From: an uncultured Prevotella sp.
Lineage (GTDB): Bacteria; Bacteroidota; Bacteroidia; Bacteroidales; Bacteroidaceae
DNA length: 12,587 bases
Direction: 5' to 3'
Assembly (NCBI GenBank): GCA_900554835.1
Contig: USJD01000103.1
Span: 1-12,587, forward strand
The notes under the pieces are model-generated. The model did not search any database. It was not told the origin of the DNA and was given only the letters and a program-made list of their open reading frames with translations. The translations under genes were made by a program, and so were the position numbers. Shown piece by piece: positions 6,159 through 12,587 of the stretch. The stretch's first letter is position 1. Each line of letters opens with the position of its first letter.

Positions 6159-6888
6159 CATGTTTCTTCTGATAGCGTTTCCAGAACTTCGCTCGTTCTT
6201 TCATTACATAATCAACAGCTTCTTCAGGATTAGCATTTCGTATCAATGCGTATTCTGAGGTGAGGGTTTTCATAAATTCTTTTGGGCCCCAGAATTTACG
6301 CAGGTTATATAAACCTTTCTTTATGCTGACTGTGCCAAAGTTCATGCGGTTTATATCTACAATCATGAAATGATAGCCTTCATCATCCTTTTTCCATAGC
6401 ACATTGCCAGGTGTGAAGTCTTTGTGCAGTACATTTTGGTTATGGATGTTTGCTGCAAAATGAGCAAGAGCTTTGGCTATAGAGGTGTGGTCTGTGAAAT
6501 TCTGGTCACCTGTTTCATACATGGTGTGTCCGTAATCACATTGTACCGTGATGAGGTAGGTGAATCCAAGCATATTCAGAAGACCTCTTTCTTCTATAAG
6601 TGCAATGACTTCTGGCGTTCCTATCCCCTTATCTTTTAAAATCCTGGCATATTTGTAAGCGCGTTTACCTTTAGGTACCCTGATTCCCCATGAATAGATC
6701 ATCTGATTCAGTCCGTGAGGTATATGGTATCGCTTTACATTGATACTTAGGCCCTCAGGGGTATTCATTACCTTGATGGTATTGCGGCTTTTATAAATCT
6801 CACGCCCCTTCTCTTCGAAAACATCAGGAATGCTCTCGATGAAACTTCTCAGGTGTTCATATTTCGGATTTATTTTTATCTTTCTCAT
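6133..6888 (-). CDS. Kdo/WaaP (InaA)-family lipopolysaccharide kinase
   Basis: 251 residues with a protein-kinase-like fold as in the Kdo/WaaP family (PF06293). The likely ATP-binding lysine is K52 in NVKRYH. The catalytic loop is VLHKDFTPGNVLW (153-165) with H155, D157 and N162. The metal-binding Asp is D178 in FMIVDINRM, in place of DFG. Such enzymes phosphorylate Kdo or heptose in the LPS inner core on the cytoplasmic side, which helps outer-membrane integrity; Bacteroidetes lipid A-core is often reported with phosphorylated Kdo. The substrate here is inferred from family and from the neighbouring acyltransferase and exporter. I see no TAnnTTTG promoter in the 78 bases upstream, so it may be read from the ATPase gene, or from a promoter I do not recognise. 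Confidence 0.85.
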   Translation of the reverse strand: MRKIKINPKYEHLRSFIESIPDVFEEKGREIYKSRNTIKVMNTPEGLSINVKRYHIPHGLNQMIYSWGIRVPKGKRAYKYARILKDKGIGTPEVIALIEERGLLNMLGFTYLITVQCDYGHTMYETGDQNFTDHTSIAKALAHFAANIHNQNVLHKDFTPGNVLWKKDDEGYHFMIVDINRMNFGTVSIKKGLYNLRKFWGPKEFMKTLTSEYALIRNANPEEAVDYVMKERAKFWKRYQKKHEIPFLLEL

Positions 6889-6966
6889 ACTGAATCTGAC
6901 AATTTAATAAGAGGTTTTATACTTCTTCCATTCGCTTTACTCGTTTCCATTTGGGCTTTTTGTGTT

Positions 6967-8166
6967 TTAATTTTCCTGTCTCAGCCAGTCTAACACATAC
7001 TGTTGCTTGATACCGTCATGGAATATCTGTGGATCGTTGTCAAGCGTCAACAGGTATTTGGGATAATTATCAGGAATGGCTTGCAGGGGAGCCAATTCTC
7101 TTTTCATCGTATCCTCATTCCTCACACTAAGTGATACTTGGTAATATGACTTCCGCTCACCTTGAATAACAACGAAATCTATTTCGGCATCACCTATCTT
7201 GCCAACATAGATTTCTCCACCTCTGCGCGCCAATTCCAAATAGACGACATTCTCCAATACATGTCCTAAGTCGCCTCCCTTGGTACCATTGATGACATTG
7301 CGCAAACCTACATCCGCAAGATAATACTTTTGCCCGGTCTTCAATAATTGCTTCCCTTTGGCATCATATCTCGGAACAGAATAGAAGATATAACTATTCG
7401 TTAAGGCCGAGATATAGTTTTCAACTGTATGCGAAGTGATTTTTCTTCCTAAAGAAGTCATCGTGTCACTGATACGCTTGATGACAGAAATGTTGCCAAT
7501 ATTATCGGCCAGAAAACGAACTACGCTTTCCAACATCATGACATCTGTTATCTTCTTGCGACTCACCACGTCTTTCAGTACTATCGTATTGTACAATCCC
7601 GTAAGGTATTCACGTACCATCTCACGGTCGTTTTTGATTTGCAAGACATAAGGAAACGAACTCTTCTCGATATATTCACGATAAGCTGCCTCAAGATTCG
7701 TATCTGAAGGCATTGATTGGAGATATTCGTTGAAAGAGAATGGGAATAACTTGATTTCTACATATCTTCCCGTAAGCAAGGTCGCAATTTCCCCTGACAA
7801 GAGATAAGCGTTGGAGCCAGTCACATAGATATCTACATTATCTAATAAGAACAAACTGTCTATCGTTTTTTGGAATCCATCCACCATCTGAATCTCATCA
7901 AAAAAGAGATAGTTCATCTTTTCTGGGCAGAGATTCTTCTTGACGTGCGAATACAAAGCCTTATAGTTGAGGAATGGTTCATTGTCCAAGTCTTCAAAGT
8001 TGAGTTCTTGCACCTGATTTCCAGACACGCCTTCAACAAGAAGCTTCTCACGAAACATCCGCAAGAGAGATGACTTGCCGCAACGACGGATACCAGTCAC
8101 CACTTTTATTATTTTCTTATCTCTCCATTTTTCCAGAAGAGACATATACTCTGTACGTTCTATCAT
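6967..8166 (-). CDS. AAA_14 / DUF4143 ATPase of unknown role
   Basis: 399 residues from ATG 8166. The open frame extends to a TTG at 8193, but a -7 box (8191-8198) covers that codon, so 8166 is the start. The N-terminal AAA_14 domain has Walker A GIRRCGKSS (25-33), Walker B YLFFDEIQ (86-93) and a sensor-1-like VTGSN; the LLTGRY (near 133-138) and the F-PFSFNEYL helix are family hallmarks. The C-terminal DUF4143 domain includes KYYLADVGLRN, LENVVYLELARRG and, near the end, AEIDFVV, a PD-(D/E)xK nuclease-like strand. This is a very common Bacteroidetes gene, often in many paralogous copies, whose function is not established. It does not look like part of the LPS pathway and probably sits here by chance. 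Confidence 0.88.
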   Translation of the reverse strand: MIERTEYMSLLEKWRDKKIIKVVTGIRRCGKSSLLRMFREKLLVEGVSGNQVQELNFEDLDNEPFLNYKALYSHVKKNLCPEKMNYLFFDEIQMVDGFQKTIDSLFLLDNVDIYVTGSNAYLLSGEIATLLTGRYVEIKLFPFSFNEYLQSMPSDTNLEAAYREYIEKSSFPYVLQIKNDREMVREYLTGLYNTIVLKDVVSRKKITDVMMLESVVRFLADNIGNISVIKRISDTMTSLGRKITSHTVENYISALTNSYIFYSVPRYDAKGKQLLKTGQKYYLADVGLRNVINGTKGGDLGHVLENVVYLELARRGGEIYVGKIGDAEIDFVVIQGERKSYYQVSLSVRNEDTMKRELAPLQAIPDNYPKYLLTLDNDPQIFHDGIKQQYVLDWLRQEN

Positions 8167-8183
8167 AAACAGAAAAAATGAAT

Positions 8184-8273
8184 TGCGTTGCAAAGATATG
8201 AAATATTTCTGAGAAAAGTGAATTGTACTGCATTTTTCTTTTAAAAGTTTTCGAGATTTGCAGTGCGCTGCAA
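8184..8273. repeat. Two copies of TGCGYTGCAA upstream of the ATPase gene
   Basis: TGCGTTGCAA (8184-8193) and TGCGCTGCAA (8264-8273) differ at one base and start exactly 80 bases apart. The second copy is half of a palindrome, TTGCAG-TGCG-CTGCAA (8258-8273), with six-base arms. The first copy overlaps the -7 box, so the pair could be an operator; no DNA-binding regulator is encoded nearby. Confidence 0.4.
8191..8198 (-). promoter_or_regulatory. -7 box for the DUF4143 ATPase gene
   Basis: TATCTTTG on the minus strand fits TAnnTTTG. It predicts a start of transcription near 8185 and an ~18-base leader before ATG 8166. I do not see a matching TTTG at the -33 position (8217-8221 region reads as TTCACTTTT), so the promoter is weak or needs an activator. 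Confidence 0.5.
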
Positions 8274-8345
8274 TTTTGTCAGTCTATATTGAGGTGCAAC
8301 ATGTATAATATCTATATCAGATAATAGTCATGTCTTTTTGTATTC

Positions 8346-9272
8346 TCATGATTCTCTTGGTACAACTTTCCCTTTCACCACTTCGTATCGCTTGTCAAAT
8401 TCCTCTTTGGTTCGCTTCCATCTGTTATGCGTCCATAAATAATAAGGAGGGTTCTGGCGGATAGTGGTTTCCAGCATTTGGAAGAAGCGACGGGTAATCT
8501 CATGCTCTGGAAGAGCGTTCGGCTCGCGGGTGATGAGTTTGTAAGTGGCTGTGTAATAGCCCCTTTTGGGGCGCGACATCTCTACATAGAATACGGCATC
8601 GTTCATCTTTCTCATGATTCTTTCGCCTCCTGTAAACACAGGAGTTTCGGGATGGTTGAGGAAAGGAAGCCACAGGTGAATGTTCTCCCATTTAGGCCCC
8701 TGGTCGCTGATGTAGCCGAAGATGCTGCGGATATCCTTGCGCTTGTAATCTACCAGATAGCGGAGGATATCTTTCTTAGGAACTGGCACTCCATTTTCTT
8801 CGTGAGAACGGATGCGCTTGAAGAGTTCATCGAAGGCTTTGTTGTACAGAGGATGATAGATGAGACCCATCATGCGGGTCTTGGGCAGTTCGATGCCCAC
8901 ACATGAGAGCCACTCCCAGTTGCAATAATGTCCGAGGATGGCTGCTACATCCTGACCCTCCTGGAAACATTTTTCCACTTCCTCGCTATTGTAAACATGG
9001 AAGCGGCGGCGGAGTTCCTTATCGCTGATACTCAGCAACTTGACTGCTTCAAAGAAATAATCGCAGAACCAGCGATAGAATTTCTTTTCGATAGCTGCGA
9101 TTTCTTCGGCAGACTTCTCAGGAAAGGAGGCGGTGAGATTCTTACGCACAATACCCCGGCGGTACTTGATGACGTGGAACATCATGAAGTACTCGAAATC
9201 GGAGATGCAATAGAGCAGCCTGAATGGTAGCAGCGATATTGCATAAAACAGCGCATAAACAATCTTTGTCAT
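8346..9272 (-). CDS. Lipid A biosynthesis (LpxL/HtrB-type) acyltransferase
   Basis: 308 residues, the length of the LpxL/LpxM/HtrB family (PF03279). One membrane-leaning N-terminal segment (about 3-23) is followed by YRRGIVRKNLTASFP (37-51), the R-x-x-V-x-x-NL region. The catalytic H-x4-(D/E) is H115 and E120 in LGHYCNWEW. DQGPKWE (near 190-196) and the FFTG-type motif PVFTGGERI (near 211-219) lie in the second half; PPYYLWTHNRWK ends the domain (the PEQYxWxHRR-type motif, with YY replacing Q-Y). These enzymes move an acyl chain from acyl-ACP to lipid A at the inner membrane's cytoplasmic face; the chain added here is unknown, and ornithine/serine-lipid acylation is a weaker alternative. No promoter visible in the 87 bases upstream, so it probably follows the MsbA-like exporter on one mRNA. 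Confidence 0.88.
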   Translation of the reverse strand: MTKIVYALFYAISLLPFRLLYCISDFEYFMMFHVIKYRRGIVRKNLTASFPEKSAEEIAAIEKKFYRWFCDYFFEAVKLLSISDKELRRRFHVYNSEEVEKCFQEGQDVAAILGHYCNWEWLSCVGIELPKTRMMGLIYHPLYNKAFDELFKRIRSHEENGVPVPKKDILRYLVDYKRKDIRSIFGYISDQGPKWENIHLWLPFLNHPETPVFTGGERIMRKMNDAVFYVEMSRPKRGYYTATYKLITREPNALPEHEITRRFFQMLETTIRQNPPYYLWTHNRWKRTKEEFDKRYEVVKGKVVPRES

Positions 9273-9321
9273 AAGTCCTATGATTTACACCTTATTATAT
9301 ATATAAGCAAGAATGCAACTT

Positions 9322-9356
9322 AACATTCAACATTCAACATTCAGCACTTAACATTG
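9322..9356. repeat. Heptamer tandem repeat AACATTC
   Basis: Three exact head-to-tail copies of AACATTC (9322-9328, 9329-9335, 9336-9342) are followed by AGCACTT and a fourth, imperfect copy AACATTG (9350-9356), in the gap between the exporter and acyltransferase genes. It ends four bases before the exporter's stop codon. On the coding strand it reads GAATGTT. Repeats of this type can be transcribed in the gap between two co-transcribed genes. Confidence 0.7.
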
Positions 9357-9359
9357 TTA

Positions 9360-11213
9360 TTATACCTGCTGCATATCGTGCAATTTCTTATAATATCCGT
9401 CTTTGCCTATCAGTTCATCGTGAGTACCACGCTCCACGATTCTTCCCTCATGCATCACGCAGATTTCGTCTGCATGCTTGATAGTGCTCAGGCGGTGAGC
9501 CACGGCTACGGTAGTACGGGTCTTCATCAGCTTCTCCAAAGCATCCTGCACCAGGCGCTCGCTCTCTGTATCAAGAGCAGAAGTAGCCTCGTCGAGAATG
9601 AGGATAGGAGGATTCTTGAGGATGGCACGGGCGATGCTCACACGCTGGCGCTGACCACCGGAAAGTCTGCCTCCACGGTCGCCGATTCCTGTATCAAATC
9701 CATGTTCCGACTTCATGATAAAGTCGTAGGCATTGGCTATCTTTGCAGCATTGGCGATTTCCTCGTCGGTAGCATCGGTTTTGCCGAAACGGATGTTGTC
9801 CTTGAAGCTGGCATTGAAGAGGATAGCCTCCTGGTTTACATTGCCTATCAGCTGGCGGAGATCATTTACTGCCAGGTCTTTCACGTTGATGCCATCGATG
9901 AGCACCTCGCCTTCCTGCACGTCATAGTAACGTGGAATCAGATCCACCATCGTACTCTTACCGCTACCGCTCTGACCTACGAGTGCCACGGTCTTGCCCT
10001 TCGGAATCACGAGGTTGATGTCTCTCAGCACGTATATCAGTTCGTCGCTCTTATTGTCTGTATAGGCGAATGATACGTGGCGGAACTCTATCTGATGTTC
10101 GAAGGAAGCGATATGCTCCGGGTTCTCCTTGTCCTTGATTTCCACTTCTGCCTGGAGAATCTTGTCGATACGCTCCATGCTGGCAAGTCCTTTAGGGATA
10201 TTATAGCTTGCCTTGGAGAATTCCTTCAGCGGATTGATGATACTGTAGAGCATTACCAGGTAGAAGATGATGGTAGGACCATCGATGCGGCCGTAATCCA
10301 ATACCAGAATGCCACCAAACCACAATACGACTACGATGAGGATGGTGCCCAGGAATTCACTCATAGGATGAGCCATCTGCTGGCGGATGTTCACGCGCAT
10401 GATGTTGTCGCGATATTCGCTGTTTACCTTGTCAAATCGCCAGTTCATCTTGCTTTCTGCACAGAAAGCCTTGATGATGCGGAGCCCGCCCAATGTTTCT
10501 TCTACCATGCTCATGGTGTCGCTCCAGAGCGACTGCGCCTCTGTACTCTGTGCCTTCAGTTTTTTGCCCACCATGCCCATGAACCAGCCGAAAGGTGGAA
10601 CAAAAAGGATGGTGAAGAGGGTGAGCTGCCAACTGATGCAGATGAGGGTGATAAAGTAGAAGAGTATCAGAATCGGATTCTTGAAAAGCATGTCGAGAGA
10701 TGACATGATACTACTTTCTACTTCCTGTACGTCGCCGCTCATACGGGCAATGATGTCGCCCTTGCGCTCCTCGCTGAAGAAACTCAGAGAGAGAGAATTG
10801 ATCTTCTGGTAGAGCTGGTTGCGGATGTCACGCACGATACCAGTACGGATAGGTATGATGGTGGCGGAAGAGAGGAAATAAGCTCCCGTCTTCAGGAATG
10901 TCATGAATGCCAGGAACAGACCGATCACCAGAAGGGCGGTCGAAGCACTGTATTCCACGATAAATTCCTGGATGTAATAGTACATGTTGTTGGTGGCCAC
11001 TTCCTTGAGGGTGCCCCAGTCTCCGTTCCAGGTCATATAGTCGTTGGCACGGATGCCGCCATCTACCTGAAACAGGATTTGCAGGATTGGTATCAAGGCT
11101 GCGAATGAAAAGATATTCAATACCGCCGATAGGATATTGAATAATATGGATAGTCCCAGATATCTTTTGTATGGAGGGACAAATCGTTTTAAAACTTGCA
11201 AGAATTCCTTCAT
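9360..11213 (-). CDS. msbA: MsbA-like ABC exporter (fused permease and ATPase)
   Basis: 617 residues from ATG 11213; the frame's TTG at 11222 is unlikely because a promoter -7 box covers it. Six spans in the first ~320 residues: about 19-48, 92-115, 177-197, 201-216, 286-307 and 313-330; between them the SFFSEERKGDIIARMSGD coupling segment. Nucleotide-binding domain from about 370: Walker A GQSGSGKST (413-421), Q-loop Q461, signature LSGGQ (517-521), Walker B ILILDE (537-542) with the D-loop SALD, and H-loop H573. Domain order and length match MsbA and other type-IV half-transporters that act as homodimers. Flipping lipid A-core is the likely job since a lipid A-type acyltransferase follows 87 bases downstream, but multidrug or other lipid exporters look the same, and a large periplasmic insert (about 50-90) is not typical of E. 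coli MsbA. Its promoter predicts little or no 5' leader. Confidence 0.9.
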   Translation of the reverse strand: MKEFLQVLKRFVPPYKRYLGLSILFNILSAVLNIFSFAALIPILQILFQVDGGIRANDYMTWNGDWGTLKEVATNNMYYYIQEFIVEYSASTALLVIGLFLAFMTFLKTGAYFLSSATIIPIRTGIVRDIRNQLYQKINSLSLSFFSEERKGDIIARMSGDVQEVESSIMSSLDMLFKNPILILFYFITLICISWQLTLFTILFVPPFGWFMGMVGKKLKAQSTEAQSLWSDTMSMVEETLGGLRIIKAFCAESKMNWRFDKVNSEYRDNIMRVNIRQQMAHPMSEFLGTILIVVVLWFGGILVLDYGRIDGPTIIFYLVMLYSIINPLKEFSKASYNIPKGLASMERIDKILQAEVEIKDKENPEHIASFEHQIEFRHVSFAYTDNKSDELIYVLRDINLVIPKGKTVALVGQSGSGKSTMVDLIPRYYDVQEGEVLIDGINVKDLAVNDLRQLIGNVNQEAILFNASFKDNIRFGKTDATDEEIANAAKIANAYDFIMKSEHGFDTGIGDRGGRLSGGQRQRVSIARAILKNPPILILDEATSALDTESERLVQDALEKLMKTRTTVAVAHRLSTIKHADEICVMHEGRIVERGTHDELIGKDGYYKKLHDMQQV

Positions 11214-11219
11214 AGACTG

Positions 11220-11250
11220 CAAATATAGCGCTTTTAGAGAAAACTACAAA
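11220..11250 (-). promoter_or_regulatory. Bacteroidetes-type promoter of the MsbA-like exporter gene
   Basis: On the minus strand TTTG (11250-11247), 19 bases, then TATATTTG (11227-11220), an exact consensus fit. Transcription is expected about 5-8 bases past 11220, at or next to the ATG at 11213. The mRNA would be leaderless or nearly so. Confidence 0.75.
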
Positions 11251-11288
11251 ATGATTTTGTGTTTTTTCGCTAAAAGTATGAAGAAAAA

Positions 11289-11324
11289 GGCTACTTTTAC
11301 CTGTTTTGGGTAGGTAAAAGTGCC
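11289..11324 (-). terminator. Rho-independent terminator of miaB
   Basis: ACTTTTACCT (11293-11302) pairs perfectly with AGGTAAAAGT (11312-11321), nine-base loop. Beyond a single bulged base, GGC (11289-11291) pairs with GCC (11322-11324), giving 13 pairs. On the minus strand the hairpin is followed directly by TTTTTCTTC, the T-run of an intrinsic terminator. It lies 20 bases past the miaB stop codon and separates miaB from the exporter promoter. Confidence 0.88.
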
Positions 11325-11343
11325 ATTTTCTGTTTATTTTGAG

Positions 11344-12587
11344 TTATTCTTTTACTTCTTCGCCGAAGAGGGTAGCAGAGGTGGAACCTGTGATGCGAAC
11401 TTTTACGAATTCGCCGATATGGTGGTTGCCCTTATCGATGACTACCGCCTTGTTCTGCTCTGTGCGACCCATCATCTGCTCACGGCTGCGCTTGCTGAAG
11501 TTCTCGATGAGGATGGTGAATTCCTTACCCTCATCTTTCTTGTTCTGCTCTGCGCTCACCTCTGTCTGGAGCTTGATCAGTTCGTTGAGGCGGGCTATCT
11601 TGGTTTCTTCCGAAACATTGTCAGGCAGGTGCTTGGCAGCATAGGTGCCCGGGCGCTCTGAATACTTGAACATGAAGGCGCTGTCGAAACCAACTTCTTT
11701 CACCAGCGAGAGGGTTTCCTGATGGTCTTCCTCTGTTTCGTCGTGATAACCCACGAAGATGTCGGTAGTGATGCCGCAGCTTGGGATGATGCGCTTGATG
11801 TCGGCGATGCGCTGCAGATATTCCTCACGGGTGTATTTGCGGTTCATCAGCTTCAGTATCTTGTTGCTTCCGCTCTGGGCAGGGAAGTGGATGTGCTTGC
11901 AGAGGTTTGGCTCTTCAGCGATGGCGTGGAGGATGTCCTCGGTCATATCCTCTGGGTTAGAGGTGGTGAAGCGCACGCGCATATCTGGTACAGCCTGGGC
12001 TACCATATGGAGGAGTTCTGCAAAGGAAAGACTGCCTTCCTCACGCTTTCCTGATGGTGAAAGACCGTAACTGTTCACGTTCTGGCCAAGCAGGGTAACC
12101 TCCTTGAAACCACGCTGCTGCAAATCGCGAACCTCACGCAGGATGCTCTCTGCATCGCGGCTGCGCTCGCGTCCGCGAGTATAAGGTACGATGCAGTAGT
12201 GGCAGAAATTGTTGCAGCCACGCATGATGCTCACAAAACCGCTCACTCTGTTGCCACCGATGCGCTGAGGCACGATGTCACGGTAAGTCTCGGTCTTGGA
12301 AAGTTCGATGTTGATGGCATTGGTGCCCATTTCGCATTGTGCGATCATATCTGGCAGGTTGAGATAGCTGTCCGGACCGCAAACCAGGTTGGCATAGTGG
12401 TTCTGGATGAGGTCATCCTTCACTCGCTCAGCCATACAGCCCAACACACCGAGGATTACCTTTCTGCCCTTTTTCTGCTCAGCATGGAGGGTGTCGAGGC
12501 GATGATAAATCTTGTTTTCCGCATTCTCTCGGATACTGCATGTGTTAAGAAAAATAGCATCGGCCTCTTCTTCTTTTTCACAGATTT
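11344..12587 (-). CDS. miaB: MiaB, tRNA-2-methylthio-N6-dimethylallyladenosine synthase (5' end outside window)
   Basis: The frame is open through the window edge: 413 residues are visible, starting ICEKEEEADAIFLNTCS; about 30-40 N-terminal residues, including the first cluster cysteine of the Y-G-C-Q-M-N motif, lie beyond 12587. Starting at GTG 12447 would cut off part of the MTTase domain and is wrong. Visible residues: cluster cysteines C16 (NTCSIRENAE) and C50 (GCMAE), then the radical-SAM cysteines C124, C128 and C131 in RGCNNFCHYCIVPY, with TRGRERS after it. GQNVNSYG follows, and a TRAM RNA-binding domain fills the last ~65 residues. MiaB inserts a methylthio group at C2 of i6A37 in tRNAs reading UNN codons, in the cytoplasm. 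The motif set (NTCSIRENA, IVPYTRGRE) fits MiaB better than MtaB or RimO. Ends at a clear terminator. Confidence 0.95.
   Translation of the reverse strand, partial: ICEKEEEADAIFLNTCSIRENAENKIYHRLDTLHAEQKKGRKVILGVLGCMAERVKDDLIQNHYANLVCGPDSYLNLPDMIAQCEMGTNAINIELSKTETYRDIVPQRIGGNRVSGFVSIMRGCNNFCHYCIVPYTRGRERSRDAESILREVRDLQQRGFKEVTLLGQNVNSYGLSPSGKREEGSLSFAELLHMVAQAVPDMRVRFTTSNPEDMTEDILHAIAEEPNLCKHIHFPAQSGSNKILKLMNRKYTREEYLQRIADIKRIIPSCGITTDIFVGYHDETEEDHQETLSLVKEVGFDSAFMFKYSERPGTYAAKHLPDNVSEETKIARLNELIKLQTEVSAEQNKKDEGKEFTILIENFSKRSREQMMGRTEQNKAVVIDKGNHHIGEFVKVRITGSTSATLFGEEVKE

Noticed and set aside
8167..8193. TTG start giving the ATPase nine extra residues (MQRNSFFLF)
   Set aside because: A -7 promoter box overlaps the TTG, and the family usually starts close to MIER.
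9354..10703. Two long plus-strand frames (239 and 208 codons) opposite the exporter gene
   Set aside because: They mirror the conserved ABC ATPase on the other strand, show no known domain and have no promoter; they are shadows of its codon bias.
1..12587. CRISPR array, tRNA or rRNA genes, toxin-antitoxin or defence island
   Set aside because: No regularly spaced repeats, RNA gene signatures or such proteins were seen on either strand.

Overview
The window looks like a Bacteroidales chromosome segment, probably Prevotella/Segatella-like, that is joined at its left end to about 0.75 kb of a different, very AT-rich genome. Three things support the Bacteroidales call for roughly 745-12587. Several genes have promoters of the Bacteroidetes type (TTTG, 19-20 bases, TAnnTTTG). 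Almost no start codon there has a Shine-Dalgarno sequence. The proteins are of kinds usual in that group: a GT8/GT32 pair, a galactofuranosyltransferase-like protein, a lipid A-type acyltransferase and an AAA_14/DUF4143 ATPase. The genus is inference.

Left end (1 to about 745). Two 60-base lines I counted here have 20-25% G+C, against 48% for one in the miaB gene. Genes here start behind strong SD sequences (AGGAGG twice). The segment holds a broken CpsB/YwqE-like phosphatase start, an intact YqfC/YabP-family sporulation gene, and the first ~35 codons of yqfD, the usual next gene after yqfC in Clostridia. The yqfD frame then runs without a stop into a Bacteroidetes GT8 glycosyltransferase. 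That is a Clostridia-to-Bacteroidales join inside one open frame near 736-750. A contig mis-join is the simplest explanation; real recombination is possible but needs proof.

Surface-polysaccharide genes (751-6888). GT8 and GT32 run on the plus strand and meet, at a hairpin, a two-gene minus-strand operon (a GT4 glycosyltransferase, then a galactofuranosyltransferase-like protein). Back-to-back promoters at 4763-4840 drive that operon leftward and a multi-pass GT87/DUF2029 membrane transferase rightward. The latter converges, at a second strong hairpin, on a Kdo/WaaP-type sugar kinase. Together they look like part of a lipopolysaccharide or capsule assembly locus.

Right half (6967-12587, all minus strand): an AAA_14/DUF4143 ATPase, a lipid A-type acyltransferase, an MsbA-like ABC exporter upstream of it (likely one transcript), and miaB (tRNA methylthiotransferase), whose 5' end lies beyond the window. 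The acyltransferase and exporter fit lipid A acylation followed by flipping across the inner membrane. I found no tRNA, rRNA, CRISPR array, transposase or integrase. Apart from the join, nothing here amounts to a new system.
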